Source: Thermoplasmata archaeon
GTDB lineage: Archaea; Thermoplasmatota; Thermoplasmata; Thermoplasmatales; Thermoplasmataceae
Assembly (NCBI GenBank): GCA_021833045.1
Contig: JAKBGP010000103.1
Span: forward strand, 1-7,202
Direction of reading: 5' to 3'
DNA length: 7,202 nucleotides
The notes under the pieces: generated by a model
Database searches by the model: none
The model's input: the letters and a program-made list of their open reading frames with translations, nothing else
Told to the model about the DNA's origin: nothing
Program-made: the position numbers and the translations under genes
Part shown: positions 1 to 5,423 of the stretch, one piece after another
Layout: each line of letters begins with the position of its first letter
Position numbering within the stretch: position 1 is the stretch's first letter

Positions 1-1045
1 TCCAGTATTTGACCTGAACTATTCTATCCTCTTCCTTCACGTATTCAAAAGGGGTCACTTCCCACATATAATTTACACTTTCACCAAGAGATTCTTCCAT
101 TTCTTCATCTGCATTCATTGAAGGGTAACCAGGACGATCTACCTCTCTCCTTCTGTACATTATATTTATCTCATTGGCCCCCAGTCTAAGTGATGATCTT
201 GCTGCATCGTTCGCTGTAAATCCACCACCTATCACAATTACCTTATTGCCCACCGGTAACTTTTCACCCAGCGCTGTTCTTCTAAGAAACTCTGTTGCAT
301 GCATTAGATTATTTGCATCGCTACCTGGTGTACCAGTCATTCTTGGTTTATGTGTACCTACCCCAAGAAATACTGCATCATAACTATTCAGGATCTCCTT
401 GAATGTGATATCCGTTCCAACCTTTGTATTTAATTTAACCTCAACTCCATTTGAGGTTATATAACCAGTTTCCTTTTCAATAACTTCAAATGGGAGTCTA
501 TAACGTGGAATTCCAACTCTCATGAACCCACCCATAACGGGCAGTGACTCGAAGACAGTTACCCTTACGCCTTGAATTGATAAATAGTATGCGGCGCTTA
601 ATCCTGCTGGACCTGCACCGATAACCGCAACCCTCTTATTTATGAATGACCTCTTTTTTACATTTAATATTTTTCCATAATCATCGAACTGATCAGCCGC
701 GTATCTCTTTAAATGTCTTATGGCAAGTGGTCCACCGGTGTCATACATCACGCATATATCCTCGCAATTGTGTGTACAGACCCTCCCTATTATTGCAGGG
801 AATGGTAGATTTTCAAAAACAATTCTTACAGTCTGGGCGGGATCACCCACAGCTGTACTGTTTATATATGCACCTATATCAAGGCTAGCGGGACATGCCT
901 GTGTACATATGTTGCAGCCAATACATCTTGATGCTTCAGCTGTTGCCTCTTCCGTCGTATACTCTTTCATTGGCTCTATAGTAAAGCTTTTGCTTCTCTC
1001 TTTTGGATCTTCCTCTTGAATCTTGACACGATCAAACTTAAGCAT
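1..1045 (-). CDS. gltD: GltD-like NAD(P)H-dependent Fe-S/FAD oxidoreductase (glutamate synthase small-subunit family), C-terminus beyond window
   Basis: The frame is open from an ATG at 1045 to the left edge, giving 348 codons without the C-terminus. An N-terminal Fe-S region has C41-x2-C44-x2-C47-x3-C51-P (CIGCNICTQACP) and a second cluster C90-x3-C94-x3-C98 (GRVCTHNCEDIC). An FAD Rossmann motif GAGPAG lies at 143-148, followed by the family landmark GGFMRVGIPRYRLP (172-185). An NAD(P)H Rossmann motif GGGFTANDAA lies at 273-282, followed by YRRRE (297-301). This order is that of GltD and its relatives (DPD N-terminal half, PreT, SudA-like), which pass electrons from NAD(P)H through FAD to Fe-S clusters or a partner subunit in the cytoplasm. 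The first cysteine group is spaced more like a ferredoxin than E. coli GltD. No large glutamate synthase subunit is visible, so the physiological acceptor is unknown. The start is supported by an AT-rich box about 28 bases upstream and by the absence of a Shine-Dalgarno. Confidence 0.9.
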   Translation of the reverse strand, partial: MLKFDRVKIQEEDPKERSKSFTIEPMKEYTTEEATAEASRCIGCNICTQACPASLDIGAYINSTAVGDPAQTVRIVFENLPFPAIIGRVCTHNCEDICVMYDTGGPLAIRHLKRYAADQFDDYGKILNVKKRSFINKRVAVIGAGPAGLSAAYYLSIQGVRVTVFESLPVMGGFMRVGIPRYRLPFEVIEKETGYITSNGVEVKLNTKVGTDITFKEILNSYDAVFLGVGTHKPRMTGTPGSDANNLMHATEFLRRTALGEKLPVGNKVIVIGGGFTANDAARSSLRLGANEINIMYRRREVDRPGYPSMNADEEMEESLGESVNYMWEVTPFEYVKEEDRIVQVKYW

Positions 1046-1061
1046 AAAGCATCAACTGGCT

Positions 1062-1080
1062 ATTTCAATAAAATTAATAA
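1062..1080 (-). promoter_or_regulatory. TATA-like promoter element of the GltD-like gene
   Basis: On the minus strand this reads TTATTAATTTTATTGAAAT, centred about 28 bases before the ATG at 1045. That spacing suits a leaderless archaeal transcript. The upstream DUF1634 gene ends only 57 bases away with no T-rich terminator on this strand, so read-through from that operon is also possible. Confidence 0.4.
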
Positions 1081-1102
1081 TGTTTTTCTTTAATTTTTAG
1101 CC

Positions 1103-1516
1103 TCAAAGATGGACAAAGCTTGGAATTATGAAGATTGCAGTAAACAGATTGAATAGGACAAGAGAGGTAAGTACTACGTAAAGTTTGTTTTTCTGGTAGA
1201 TATAGTCAACTAGAGAGGTGAATAGAACACTTACTGGAGTGAAAATCAGAACCCATAAGCCAAGAGAGATGAACCCCAGTGGATCTAATGTAATAATTCC
1301 CTCAGGGATTTTCGTCGGAGAAAATATTATTGATGAGTAACTTTTAGCAACACTGTAATTGCTGTAATTGGCCAGAGTGCTCAGGGAGTAACCATCAGCA
1401 CCATTCTTTATGAATAGAAGTACTACTCCAACTATTATACTGCCCATACTAAGATAGACTGCTACCTTTAGTATAACGCTTACAATTTCAATTAGCTTTT
1501 GTGATATTTCCTCCAC
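1103..1516 (-). CDS. DUF1634 family membrane protein, partner of TauE/SafE permease
   Basis: This is a 137-residue protein with three predicted membrane helices (about 12-36, 78-105 and 111-132). A polar Ser/Asn/Tyr-rich loop (about 38-77) separates helices 1 and 2. The C-terminal half matches my recollection of DUF1634: a DPLGFISLGLWVLIFTPV stretch, then a short charged turn (YQKNK), then a last hydrophobic helix. DUF1634 genes are commonly found next to TauE/SafE permease genes in archaea and bacteria, as here. The start is GTG at 1516, inside the 3' end of the permease gene (29-base overlap), chosen because GGTGA lies 6 bases upstream within GGGGGGTGAAA. The overlap suggests translational coupling and a fixed ratio of the two products. 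The role is unproven; an accessory or stabilising subunit of the exporter is the likeliest reading. Confidence 0.82.
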   Translation of the reverse strand: MEEISQKLIEIVSVILKVAVYLSMGSIIVGVVLLFIKNGADGYSLSTLANYSNYSVAKSYSSIIFSPTKIPEGIITLDPLGFISLGLWVLIFTPVSVLFTSLVDYIYQKNKLYVVLTSLVLFNLFTAIFIIPSFVHL

Positions 1517-2483
1517 TTGATTTCACCCCCCTGTTTGTATATAAGAATAGTAGAATTATCAAAACTACTGATGCACCTATGGCAATTGAAAATGAATATA
1601 AGCTTGAAAGATGATATATTTTTCCTTCTCTCAACCCCTTGAAAAGCATGTCTATACCAAGGAAAGAGAGAATTGCAAAGAATATCCATCTTATTTCTTT
1701 GTTGGATATCCTCATAAGTACGTGGGACCCGACTCTGGATCCAACAACTACTCCTATTGCAGTGGCCGCTGCCAGAAAGAAACTTATATAACCAGCGTAC
1801 CAGTAAATACTGCTTCCTGTTGCAGCTGTTATCCCTATCATAAAGTTACTTGTTGTTGTGGTCACCTTCATTGGGAGATTCATTGCCCAGTCCATTCCAA
1901 GAACTTTTAGTGCACCGCTTCCTATGCCAAGTAACCCAGATAAAAGGCCAGCAAAGAACATTATTATTTCTCCCAGCCACCATCTCACACCGGTATATGT
2001 TACAGTCCTTTTGGCTCTATCATCGTGGTATTTTCCAGTTAATTGAAATGCCCTGCTTGTAAAATCAGGCATTTTTGCCTCTGGAAATTCATACTTTCCT
2101 CTCTGTATAGTTGGAATGAGGGAAGTTAGAAGGACTATTCCAAATAGCAGGTATAAAACCCACTCCAGATCCTCTCGAGTGACTAAAATAAAGGTTAATG
2201 CACCCACCACAGCACCTAGAGTTGTTGCAACTTCAAGACCCACACCAATTTTAATATTAGCTATCCCTTTTTTTGTGTATGTACTGGCGGACCCAGCAGA
2301 AGTGGCTATTGTCGATATCAAGCTCGCACCTATGGCAAAATCAATTGGTACACCATAAAATAGAGTTAAAACCGGAACAAGCACAGATCCACCTCCCAGA
2401 CCAGTAAGGGAGCCTATCACACCTGCAATTATCCCCCCGAGTACTATAACTAAAAACTCATTTAAGGGAGTTCCGAATAACAT
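1488..2483 (-). CDS. TauE/SafE family sulfite/organosulfonate-type exporter
   Basis: This 331-residue integral membrane protein has the two-repeat plan of TauE/SafE (formerly DUF81). Repeat 1 carries the glycine-rich hallmark SLTGLGGGSVLVPVL (25-39). Repeat 2 carries SGLLGIGSGALKVLGM (182-197), followed by a KVTTTTSNFMIGITAATGS stretch (206-224) typical of the subfamily paired with DUF1634. A charged loop at about 128-168 separates the halves, and 8-9 hydrophobic segments are visible. Family members move sulfite, sulfoacetate or related anions across the cytoplasmic membrane; the substrate here cannot be read from sequence. In repeat 2 the usual GGG...P is degraded to GSG...L. The ATG at 2483 has no Shine-Dalgarno but a TATAAAAAGG box about 22 bases upstream, so the mRNA is probably leaderless. 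It is the first gene of an operon with DUF1634. Confidence 0.9.
   Translation of the reverse strand: MLFGTPLNEFLVIVLGGIIAGVIGSLTGLGGGSVLVPVLTLFYGVPIDFAIGASLISTIATSAGSASTYTKKGIANIKIGVGLEVATTLGAVVGALTFILVTREDLEWVLYLLFGIVLLTSLIPTIQRGKYEFPEAKMPDFTSRAFQLTGKYHDDRAKRTVTYTGVRWWLGEIIMFFAGLLSGLLGIGSGALKVLGMDWAMNLPMKVTTTTSNFMIGITAATGSSIYWYAGYISFFLAAATAIGVVVGSRVGSHVLMRISNKEIRWIFFAILSFLGIDMLFKGLREGKIYHLSSLYSFSIAIGASVVLIILLFLYTNRGVKSSGGNITKAN
1517..1531 (-). promoter_or_regulatory. Strong Shine-Dalgarno deciding the GTG start of the DUF1634 gene
   Basis: On the minus strand, GGGGGGTGAAA precedes the GTG at 1516 with a 6-base spacer after GGTGA. It lies inside the coding region of the TauE/SafE gene, so the DUF1634 start is operon-internal and probably coupled to upstream translation. 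Confidence 0.65.
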
Positions 2484-2497
2484 AGGAGGTTATTGTA

Positions 2498-2511
2498 CCT
2501 TTTTATAAATG
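2498..2511 (-). promoter_or_regulatory. TATA box of the TauE/SafE-DUF1634 operon
   Basis: The minus strand reads CATTTATAAAAAGG, a good archaeal TATA box centred about 22 bases before the ATG at 2483. Transcription would begin at or very near the start codon, giving a leaderless mRNA. Confidence 0.6.
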
Positions 2512-2870
2512 TGTTTTGGAAAACGTTCTTTTGAGTGAGATTTTATGTCGTAATGAAATATTAGAACTACTGGAGATTGAAAACTGCTAAGCTTAAAGTA
2601 TTAGAATGATACGGAGATTTTTTTGTGGAAGATCCCTTAATGTGGATTGCTAAACCATTCTTATGTAAAAGTTTTCATTTGTTAGTCATGTAGAGAGGAA
2701 GACAACTAAGTAATGTGCTGTCAAGTTACTTTATCTTTTTGTGAAAATATTTTTGGGTAACAATTCTATGGGGTTTAGATAAGGCTTTAAAAGGTCTCAG
2801 CACTGGAAATATTAGATATCAATAATTGTAAAATTGAATAGTCATTTATGACATCTCCCATCAACTTAAT

Positions 2871-2910
2871 AAGGAAAACAAGAAAAATACTGGAATTGTA
2901 GTAAAAATAA
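2871..2910 (-). terminator. T-rich transcription termination region after the 127-residue membrane protein gene
   Basis: On the minus strand, downstream of the stop at 2937, there are successive T tracts (TTATTTTTAC, then TATTTTTCTTGTTTTCC). Archaeal RNA polymerase typically terminates at such U-rich stretches without needing a hairpin. Confidence 0.4.
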
Positions 2911-2936
2911 TATTATATCATGGGTGGATGTTAAGT

Positions 2937-3320
2937 TTATTTCTTGGGTCCATTTAAAAATACGTATTTAAAAGAAAGATGGAATTTTTTGGCTCTATAA
3001 TACTCACCTATAAATAGTCCAACTACCGGTAAAGCAAAACAGCATGATAACTCCATAATTGTGACATCAAGTAAACTTAGGTTCTTATCGTATAAAAAGT
3101 TTGTAAGAACAAATAATGTGATTATAATTATTCCCTCGACAATGTAAGATATTGATATATAGAAACTCCTGTATGCCTTCTGTGATTCCCATTTTTTGTT
3201 TCCTGACTCTGGGTTTCCGTATTTTATATAATAATATAAAAAAATGAAAACCCCCAGTAGTATATCTATTGTTATTACAGAAATGGTTATAATTTTAGAT
3301 ATATATAACACAGATATCAA
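2937..3320 (-). CDS. Small three-helix membrane protein, unrecognised family
   Basis: I do not recognise this 127-residue protein. Helix 1 spans about 5-33. A polar loop with KYGNPESGNKKWESQKAYRS follows, then helix 2 (about 54-76), a short loop YDKNLSLLD, helix 3 (about 83-107) and a basic tail ending NGPKK. Adjacent cysteines C93-C94 sit in helix 3. The start is TTG at 3320, chosen because GGGGTG lies 9 bases upstream and no ATG is available at the N-terminus. A TATA-like TTATATATAAAA box near 3375-3386 would give a short leader of roughly 30 bases, consistent with use of a Shine-Dalgarno. It is monocistronic, with AT-rich spacers on both sides. The amino-acid composition (Ile/Tyr/Ser-rich) suits a real membrane protein rather than a chance frame. 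No function is proposed. Confidence 0.65.
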   Translation of the reverse strand: MISVLYISKIITISVITIDILLGVFIFLYYYIKYGNPESGNKKWESQKAYRSFYISISYIVEGIIIITLFVLTNFLYDKNLSLLDVTIMELSCCFALPVVGLFIGEYYRAKKFHLSFKYVFLNGPKK

Positions 3321-3329
3321 TTATTATAA

Positions 3330-3335
3330 CACCCC
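3330..3335 (-). promoter_or_regulatory. Shine-Dalgarno deciding the TTG start at 3320
   Basis: GGGGTG on the minus strand with a 9-base spacer (TTATAATAA) before TTG. It is the same core as the other two Shine-Dalgarno sites in the window and favours TTG over the GTG three codons inside. Confidence 0.5.
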
Positions 3336-3372
3336 TGATATTCCTAATCGTTTCGTTTAATTATCTTATCTA

Positions 3373-3388
3373 TTTTTTATATATAAGT
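3373..3388 (-). promoter_or_regulatory. Probable TATA box of the 127-residue membrane protein gene
   Basis: The minus strand carries ACTTATATATAAAAAA here, about 60 bases before the TTG start. Initiation about 25 bases downstream would leave a leader of some 30 bases containing the GGGGTG ribosome-binding site. Confidence 0.45.
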
Positions 3389-3584
3389 TTATTTTAGATG
3401 TGAAGTATTCGTTCTAATTATTTACAAAATGAGTTATTAACAGGTCTTCCTATAACTTTTGATATGGAAAAAATCTTCAATTACCTCAAAATAAGAGGTA
3501 TTTATCTCGATGTTTAATTGTGTCCTCTCCAAAACTAATGCCGAAGAAAAGATTGCTTTAAATTTTACAAATTCTATGTTTGCT

Positions 3585-3812
3585 CTAATTATTTTTTATC
3601 AGGTATCTATTCTTTCTCTCTTTGAAATAAGAAAGTAGTATATATGCTGGAACTCCCAAGCCTAAGGATACCATTGCTATCAAAATTCCAATTCTTGCGA
3701 GAGGATTTTGTCCTATAAAATCTGCTGATAATACTAAGAGCATGACCCCAACCACATCAATTAGCACTAAAGTAGTCCTACTGAACCAAGATCCTCCTCT
3801 GTGGATAGCCAT
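3585..3812 (-). CDS. Small two-helix membrane protein, unrecognised family
   Basis: This is a 75-residue protein. A short N-terminal segment (MAIHRGGSWFSR) leads into helix 1 (about 14-33), then a short loop DFIGQNPLAR, helix 2 (about 41-63) and a strongly basic tail (KERKNRYLIKNN). By the positive-inside rule both ends would face the cytoplasm. The ATG at 3812 has no Shine-Dalgarno, but TTTTATTAATA is centred about 25 bases upstream, the spacing expected of a leaderless archaeal gene. I do not recognise the family and no functional residues stand out. The gene stands alone on the minus strand; the paralog pair further upstream ends 217 bases away. The start signal and clean hydrophobic pattern make it likely to be real, but homologues would be needed to be sure. 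Confidence 0.62.
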   Translation of the reverse strand: MAIHRGGSWFSRTTLVLIDVVGVMLLVLSADFIGQNPLARIGILIAMVSLGLGVPAYILLSYFKERKNRYLIKNN

Positions 3813-3831
3813 TTGAAATAAATGTTTTTAG

Positions 3832-3842
3832 TATTAATAAAA
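3832..3842 (-). promoter_or_regulatory. TATA-like element of the 75-residue membrane protein gene
   Basis: The minus strand reads TTTTATTAATA, centred 25 bases before the ATG at 3812, with no Shine-Dalgarno in between. This indicates leaderless transcription. Confidence 0.45.
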
Positions 3843-3980
3843 TTTCTGATTCTGTTGACTTATAGAATCTTTAGTTGGGTATAAAGTTAATGCCACGCTA
3901 TCATTTATATTGCTTTGTGTGGTCACTGTTGCATCAAATCCTCATTTAGATGTTGAACTTGGGTTCGCATTCATCAATTC
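3834..3980 (-). pseudogene. Possible remnant of a Ser/Thr/Asn-rich surface protein (broken frame)
   Basis: On the minus strand, one frame reads ELMNANPSSTSK, then TGA (3942-3944), then a 35-codon stretch that includes GFDATVTTQSNINDSVALTL and ends NQKFY before TAA (3834-3836). The composition (Thr/Ser/Asn/Gln-rich, alternating hydrophobic residues) resembles exported beta-rich proteins rather than random AT-rich DNA. There is no homology support, and a 35-codon open stretch can arise by chance at this base composition. It lies 10-30 bases downstream of the start site predicted from the TATA box at 4019-4030. Confidence 0.2.
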
Positions 3981-4018
3981 ATCTTAAAGAGTGGATTAAT
4001 TATTTGGATTTTATGAAA

Positions 4019-4030
4019 CCTTTTTATATT
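4019..4030 (-). promoter_or_regulatory. Strong TATA-like box without an intact gene behind it
   Basis: The minus strand reads AATATAAAAAGG, sharing TATAAAAAGG with the TauE promoter. It overlaps the stop codon of the gene ending at 4030. A start about 25 bases on (near 4000) would transcribe a region with only short broken frames before the gene starting at 3812. It may drive a non-coding RNA or a decayed gene, or serve as a distal promoter for that membrane protein. Confidence 0.35.
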
Positions 4031-4590
4031 TAAAACACCACAAGATAAGTCATAAAACCAATTATTAAGACCTGAAAAAGCAATTGTATTCCACCATATA
4101 TTGTCAACTTCTTCAAGAGATAAGATGATTTTGCAAATTTCACTTCCTCCCCAATTTCATTAGCGAGATTTCTTATCTTCAGTGACGTCGGTAAAATTAG
4201 AATGAAACTTATAATTAAAAGAATAATCCCTATTACAAATAAAGAAACAATAAACTCAGTGGATAAACCATTAAACGCATTTTCTTTTATGGCTAAAATC
4301 ATTCCGGCAAGTGGAGTTAGAATCGTGGCTGAAGGTATGAAGTATAGACTCATTGGTAATATCCTCTGAGAGATATCATATTTTGTCCTTCCGTCAAGAG
4401 TTTTAATCACCCTGTTGAATATGAGTCCAAGGAAAACATCAGTACCTGTCCAGATAGCTCCAATCAATACGTGTATATAATCCAGCAACAGTAAGTTTCC
4501 ACTGGCTACAAATATTATAAAAAACAACCATGGTACTATTATCATACCACTTGCGAATCTCTGTTTTTTAATTGCATCTATCAGAGTCAT
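4030..4590 (-). CDS. Five-helix membrane protein with HxxxGxxWTGxD motif (CopD/DUF2269-like), paralog B
   Basis: This 186-residue protein has five predicted helices (about 16-37, 39-61, 76-102, 110-138 and 162-185). The second helix opens with H40-V-L-I-G44-A-I-W47-T-G49-T-D51, followed by G55. The H-x3-G-x2-W-x-G pattern at the head of a helix recalls CopD, DUF2269 and related cytochrome-b-like membrane families, where the His can bind heme; that is analogy, not proof. H40 is its only histidine. It is clearly paralogous to the gene immediately upstream: same length, same motif, and matching RxxP helix-3 and LPxxxxI helix-4 landmarks. Its ATG overlaps the upstream stop as ATGA, with GGGGGTG 4 bases before the ATG, so the two are translationally coupled and probably made in equal amounts, perhaps as a heterodimer. 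Confidence 0.72.
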   Translation of the reverse strand: MTLIDAIKKQRFASGMIIVPWLFFIIFVASGNLLLLDYIHVLIGAIWTGTDVFLGLIFNRVIKTLDGRTKYDISQRILPMSLYFIPSATILTPLAGMILAIKENAFNGLSTEFIVSLFVIGIILLIISFILILPTSLKIRNLANEIGEEVKFAKSSYLLKKLTIYGGIQLLFQVLIIGFMTYLVVF

Positions 4591-5153
4591 AGAGCACCCC
4601 CTGTCGCAAATTTTGCCATAAATAGGATTATGACAATCTGGAAGATTAGCTGGAGAATAGAAAGTTTAAGGTTAAACATAGTTAGTCGAACGATTTTTTC
4701 AATGTTTTTTCCACCCTTTAGGATTTCCAGATAAATTCTAACTTCATTGGGAAGAAAAATTAAAAGCCCCTGTATCATTAAAGCAAGTGCCAGTATTGCA
4801 ACTATTATGAAGTATATATTGAAGAAACTTATGTTTAGTGCTATGGCTGTGTATATTCCGGCAGTTATTGTAACTGTGGATATTGCTGGCATGAAAAACA
4901 GCATAACCGGAATCAATCTTTTTGATACTTCACTTCTCTGTAAAGGATTTAGTCCTTTCATTATGAATGAAAAAAACAGTCCCATTACCAGATCCATTCC
5001 TGTCCATGCAGACCCTGAAATTACGTGAAAATATTCCAGAAAATAGAAGTTGTTGATCACTAATACAATAATAAGCAGAACTGGAGGTATGATCAAAAGT
5101 GGCAGTCCGTAGGAGAGAGATGCCTTTAAGCTGAATTGTTTTTCCCTGTCCAT
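4587..5153 (-). CDS. Five-helix membrane protein with HxxxGxxWTGxD motif (CopD/DUF2269-like), paralog A
   Basis: Starting at the ATG at 5153 this is a 188-residue protein (MDREKQFSLKAS...), almost the length of its downstream paralog. It has five hydrophobic segments, and the second begins H43-V-I-S-G47-S-A-W50-T-G52-M-D54. Shared with paralog B are the motif, the KRLIP/QRILP basic-Leu-Pro segment before helix 3, and the LPNEVRI/LPTSLKI segment after helix 4. The frame extends upstream to ATG 5171 and TTG 5204. I prefer 5153 because an AT-rich TATA-like stretch is centred about 26 bases upstream, the paralog alignment begins here, and neither upstream codon has a ribosome-binding site. As in B there is a single histidine, so any bis-His heme site would need two subunits. 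A CWC-type cysteine-rich gene lies 61 bases upstream. Function unknown; a membrane redox or metal-related role is inference. Confidence 0.7.
   Translation of the reverse strand: MDREKQFSLKASLSYGLPLLIIPPVLLIIVLVINNFYFLEYFHVISGSAWTGMDLVMGLFFSFIMKGLNPLQRSEVSKRLIPVMLFFMPAISTVTITAGIYTAIALNISFFNIYFIIVAILALALMIQGLLIFLPNEVRIYLEILKGGKNIEKIVRLTMFNLKLSILQLIFQIVIILFMAKFATGGAL
4591..4601 (-). promoter_or_regulatory. Shine-Dalgarno and ATGA coupling junction of the paralog pair
   Basis: GGGGGTG followed by CTCT precedes the ATG at 4590, inside the last codons of the upstream gene, whose TGA overlaps the ATG by one base pattern (ATGA). This is a classic translational coupling arrangement. Confidence 0.6.
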
Positions 5154-5172
5154 TACCCTGACTTTATGCATA

Positions 5173-5188
5173 ATAATATAATTAATTT
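5173..5188 (-). promoter_or_regulatory. TATA-like element before paralog A
   Basis: The minus strand reads ATTAATTATATTATTA, centred about 26-27 bases before the ATG at 5153. It supports a leaderless start there rather than at the TTG 5204 or ATG 5171, which lie within or beyond the box. Confidence 0.4.
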
Positions 5189-5214
5189 TTACATTCCAAT
5201 TCAATAGAACTAAA

Positions 5215-5379
5215 CTAACTTATTAGGCATTCTGGGCAAACACACTCGTTGGTCAGGCGTGAAATAAGATGCTTCTTCTCCGGTGTTACCTTAACGTTTG
5301 TACACCAGCAACCTCCCATTGTGCCGCAAATAAATTTAGTTCCACAGATTCCACATATCTTTTCAGTCCCAGAGATCAT
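5215..5379 (-). CDS. Small cysteine-rich CWC family protein
   Basis: This 54-residue protein falls below common gene-length cutoffs. Its cysteines follow the pattern of the Cys_rich_CWC family: C9-x2-C12-G-x-K-F-x-C18-G, then C24-W-C26, then C46-x-C48-P-x-C51-L near the C-terminus. That order (CxxCG..F.CG, CWC, CxCPxCL) is what I recall for CWC proteins, small, mostly bacterial zinc-ribbon-like proteins of unknown function. Eight cysteines and no membrane segment suggest a compact cytoplasmic metal-binding domain. The ATG at 5379 is preceded by a TATA-like ATATTATTAA about 27 bases upstream and a better TATA match at 5425-5435. It is the first gene of a same-strand cluster with the two HxxxGxxWTG membrane proteins, with a 61-base gap to the next start, hinting at a shared role. 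Confidence 0.78.
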   Translation of the reverse strand: MISGTEKICGICGTKFICGTMGGCWCTNVKVTPEKKHLISRLTNECVCPECLIS

Positions 5380-5400
5380 TACTGTGTTATCATTAGAATG

Positions 5401-5410
5401 TTAATAATAT
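5401..5410 (-). promoter_or_regulatory. TATA-like element of the CWC gene
   Basis: ATATTATTAA on the minus strand, centred about 27 bases before ATG 5379, compatible with a leaderless mRNA. The stronger box at 5424-5436 is the alternative. Confidence 0.35.
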
Positions 5411-5423
5411 TAATCTCATAATC

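Larger units (their letters stand above)
2484..2936. other. 453-base stretch without a convincing gene
   Basis: Apart from the TauE promoter at its left end and T-rich minus-strand tracts at its right end, I see no supported gene here. Short protein-like open stretches exist on the plus strand: 24 codons ending in a TAA near 2590, and a stretch reading YGDFFVEDPLMWIAKPFL between about 2610 and 2665. They are interrupted by stops and lack start signals. A plus-strand TATA-like CTTTAAAAGG lies near 2784-2793 with no open frame after it. The stretch could be decayed coding sequence or an unrecognised non-coding RNA locus. Confidence 0.5.
3321..3584. other. 264-base AT-rich spacer
   Basis: Contains the promoter and ribosome-binding site of the gene ending at 2937 and, at its right end, the 3' flank of the gene ending at 3585 (minus-strand TCTTTTCTTC near 3542-3551 may act as terminator). 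A plus-strand open stretch of 37 codons (3404-3514, ending DMEKIFNYLKIRGIYLDV then TAA) looks protein-like but has only an internal ATG (3464) and no promoter or Shine-Dalgarno. A perfect 6-base inverted repeat TACCTC/GAGGTA with a 7-base loop lies at 3482-3500. Confidence 0.35.

Noticed and set aside
174..1019. Plus-strand open frames of 69-99 codons
   Set aside because: They run antisense to the GltD-like gene, whose Fe-S, FAD and NAD(P)H motifs are unmistakable, and their translations look like random Pro/Ser/His-rich shadows.
1611..2358. Plus-strand frames of 62-99 codons and a minus-strand 65-codon frame (1492-1689)
   Set aside because: All lie inside the TauE/SafE gene in other frames and have no family features.
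3482..3500. TACCTC-N7-GAGGTA inverted repeat
   Set aside because: A six-base stem in AT-rich DNA, with no promoter overlap or T tract that would give it a role; too likely by chance.
3510..3638. Plus-strand 42-codon frame starting MFNCVLSKTNAEEK
   Set aside because: No start signals, and its second half is antisense to the 75-residue membrane protein gene.
4747..5028. Plus-strand 93-codon frame
   Set aside because: Antisense to paralog A, with no ribosome-binding site or promoter.
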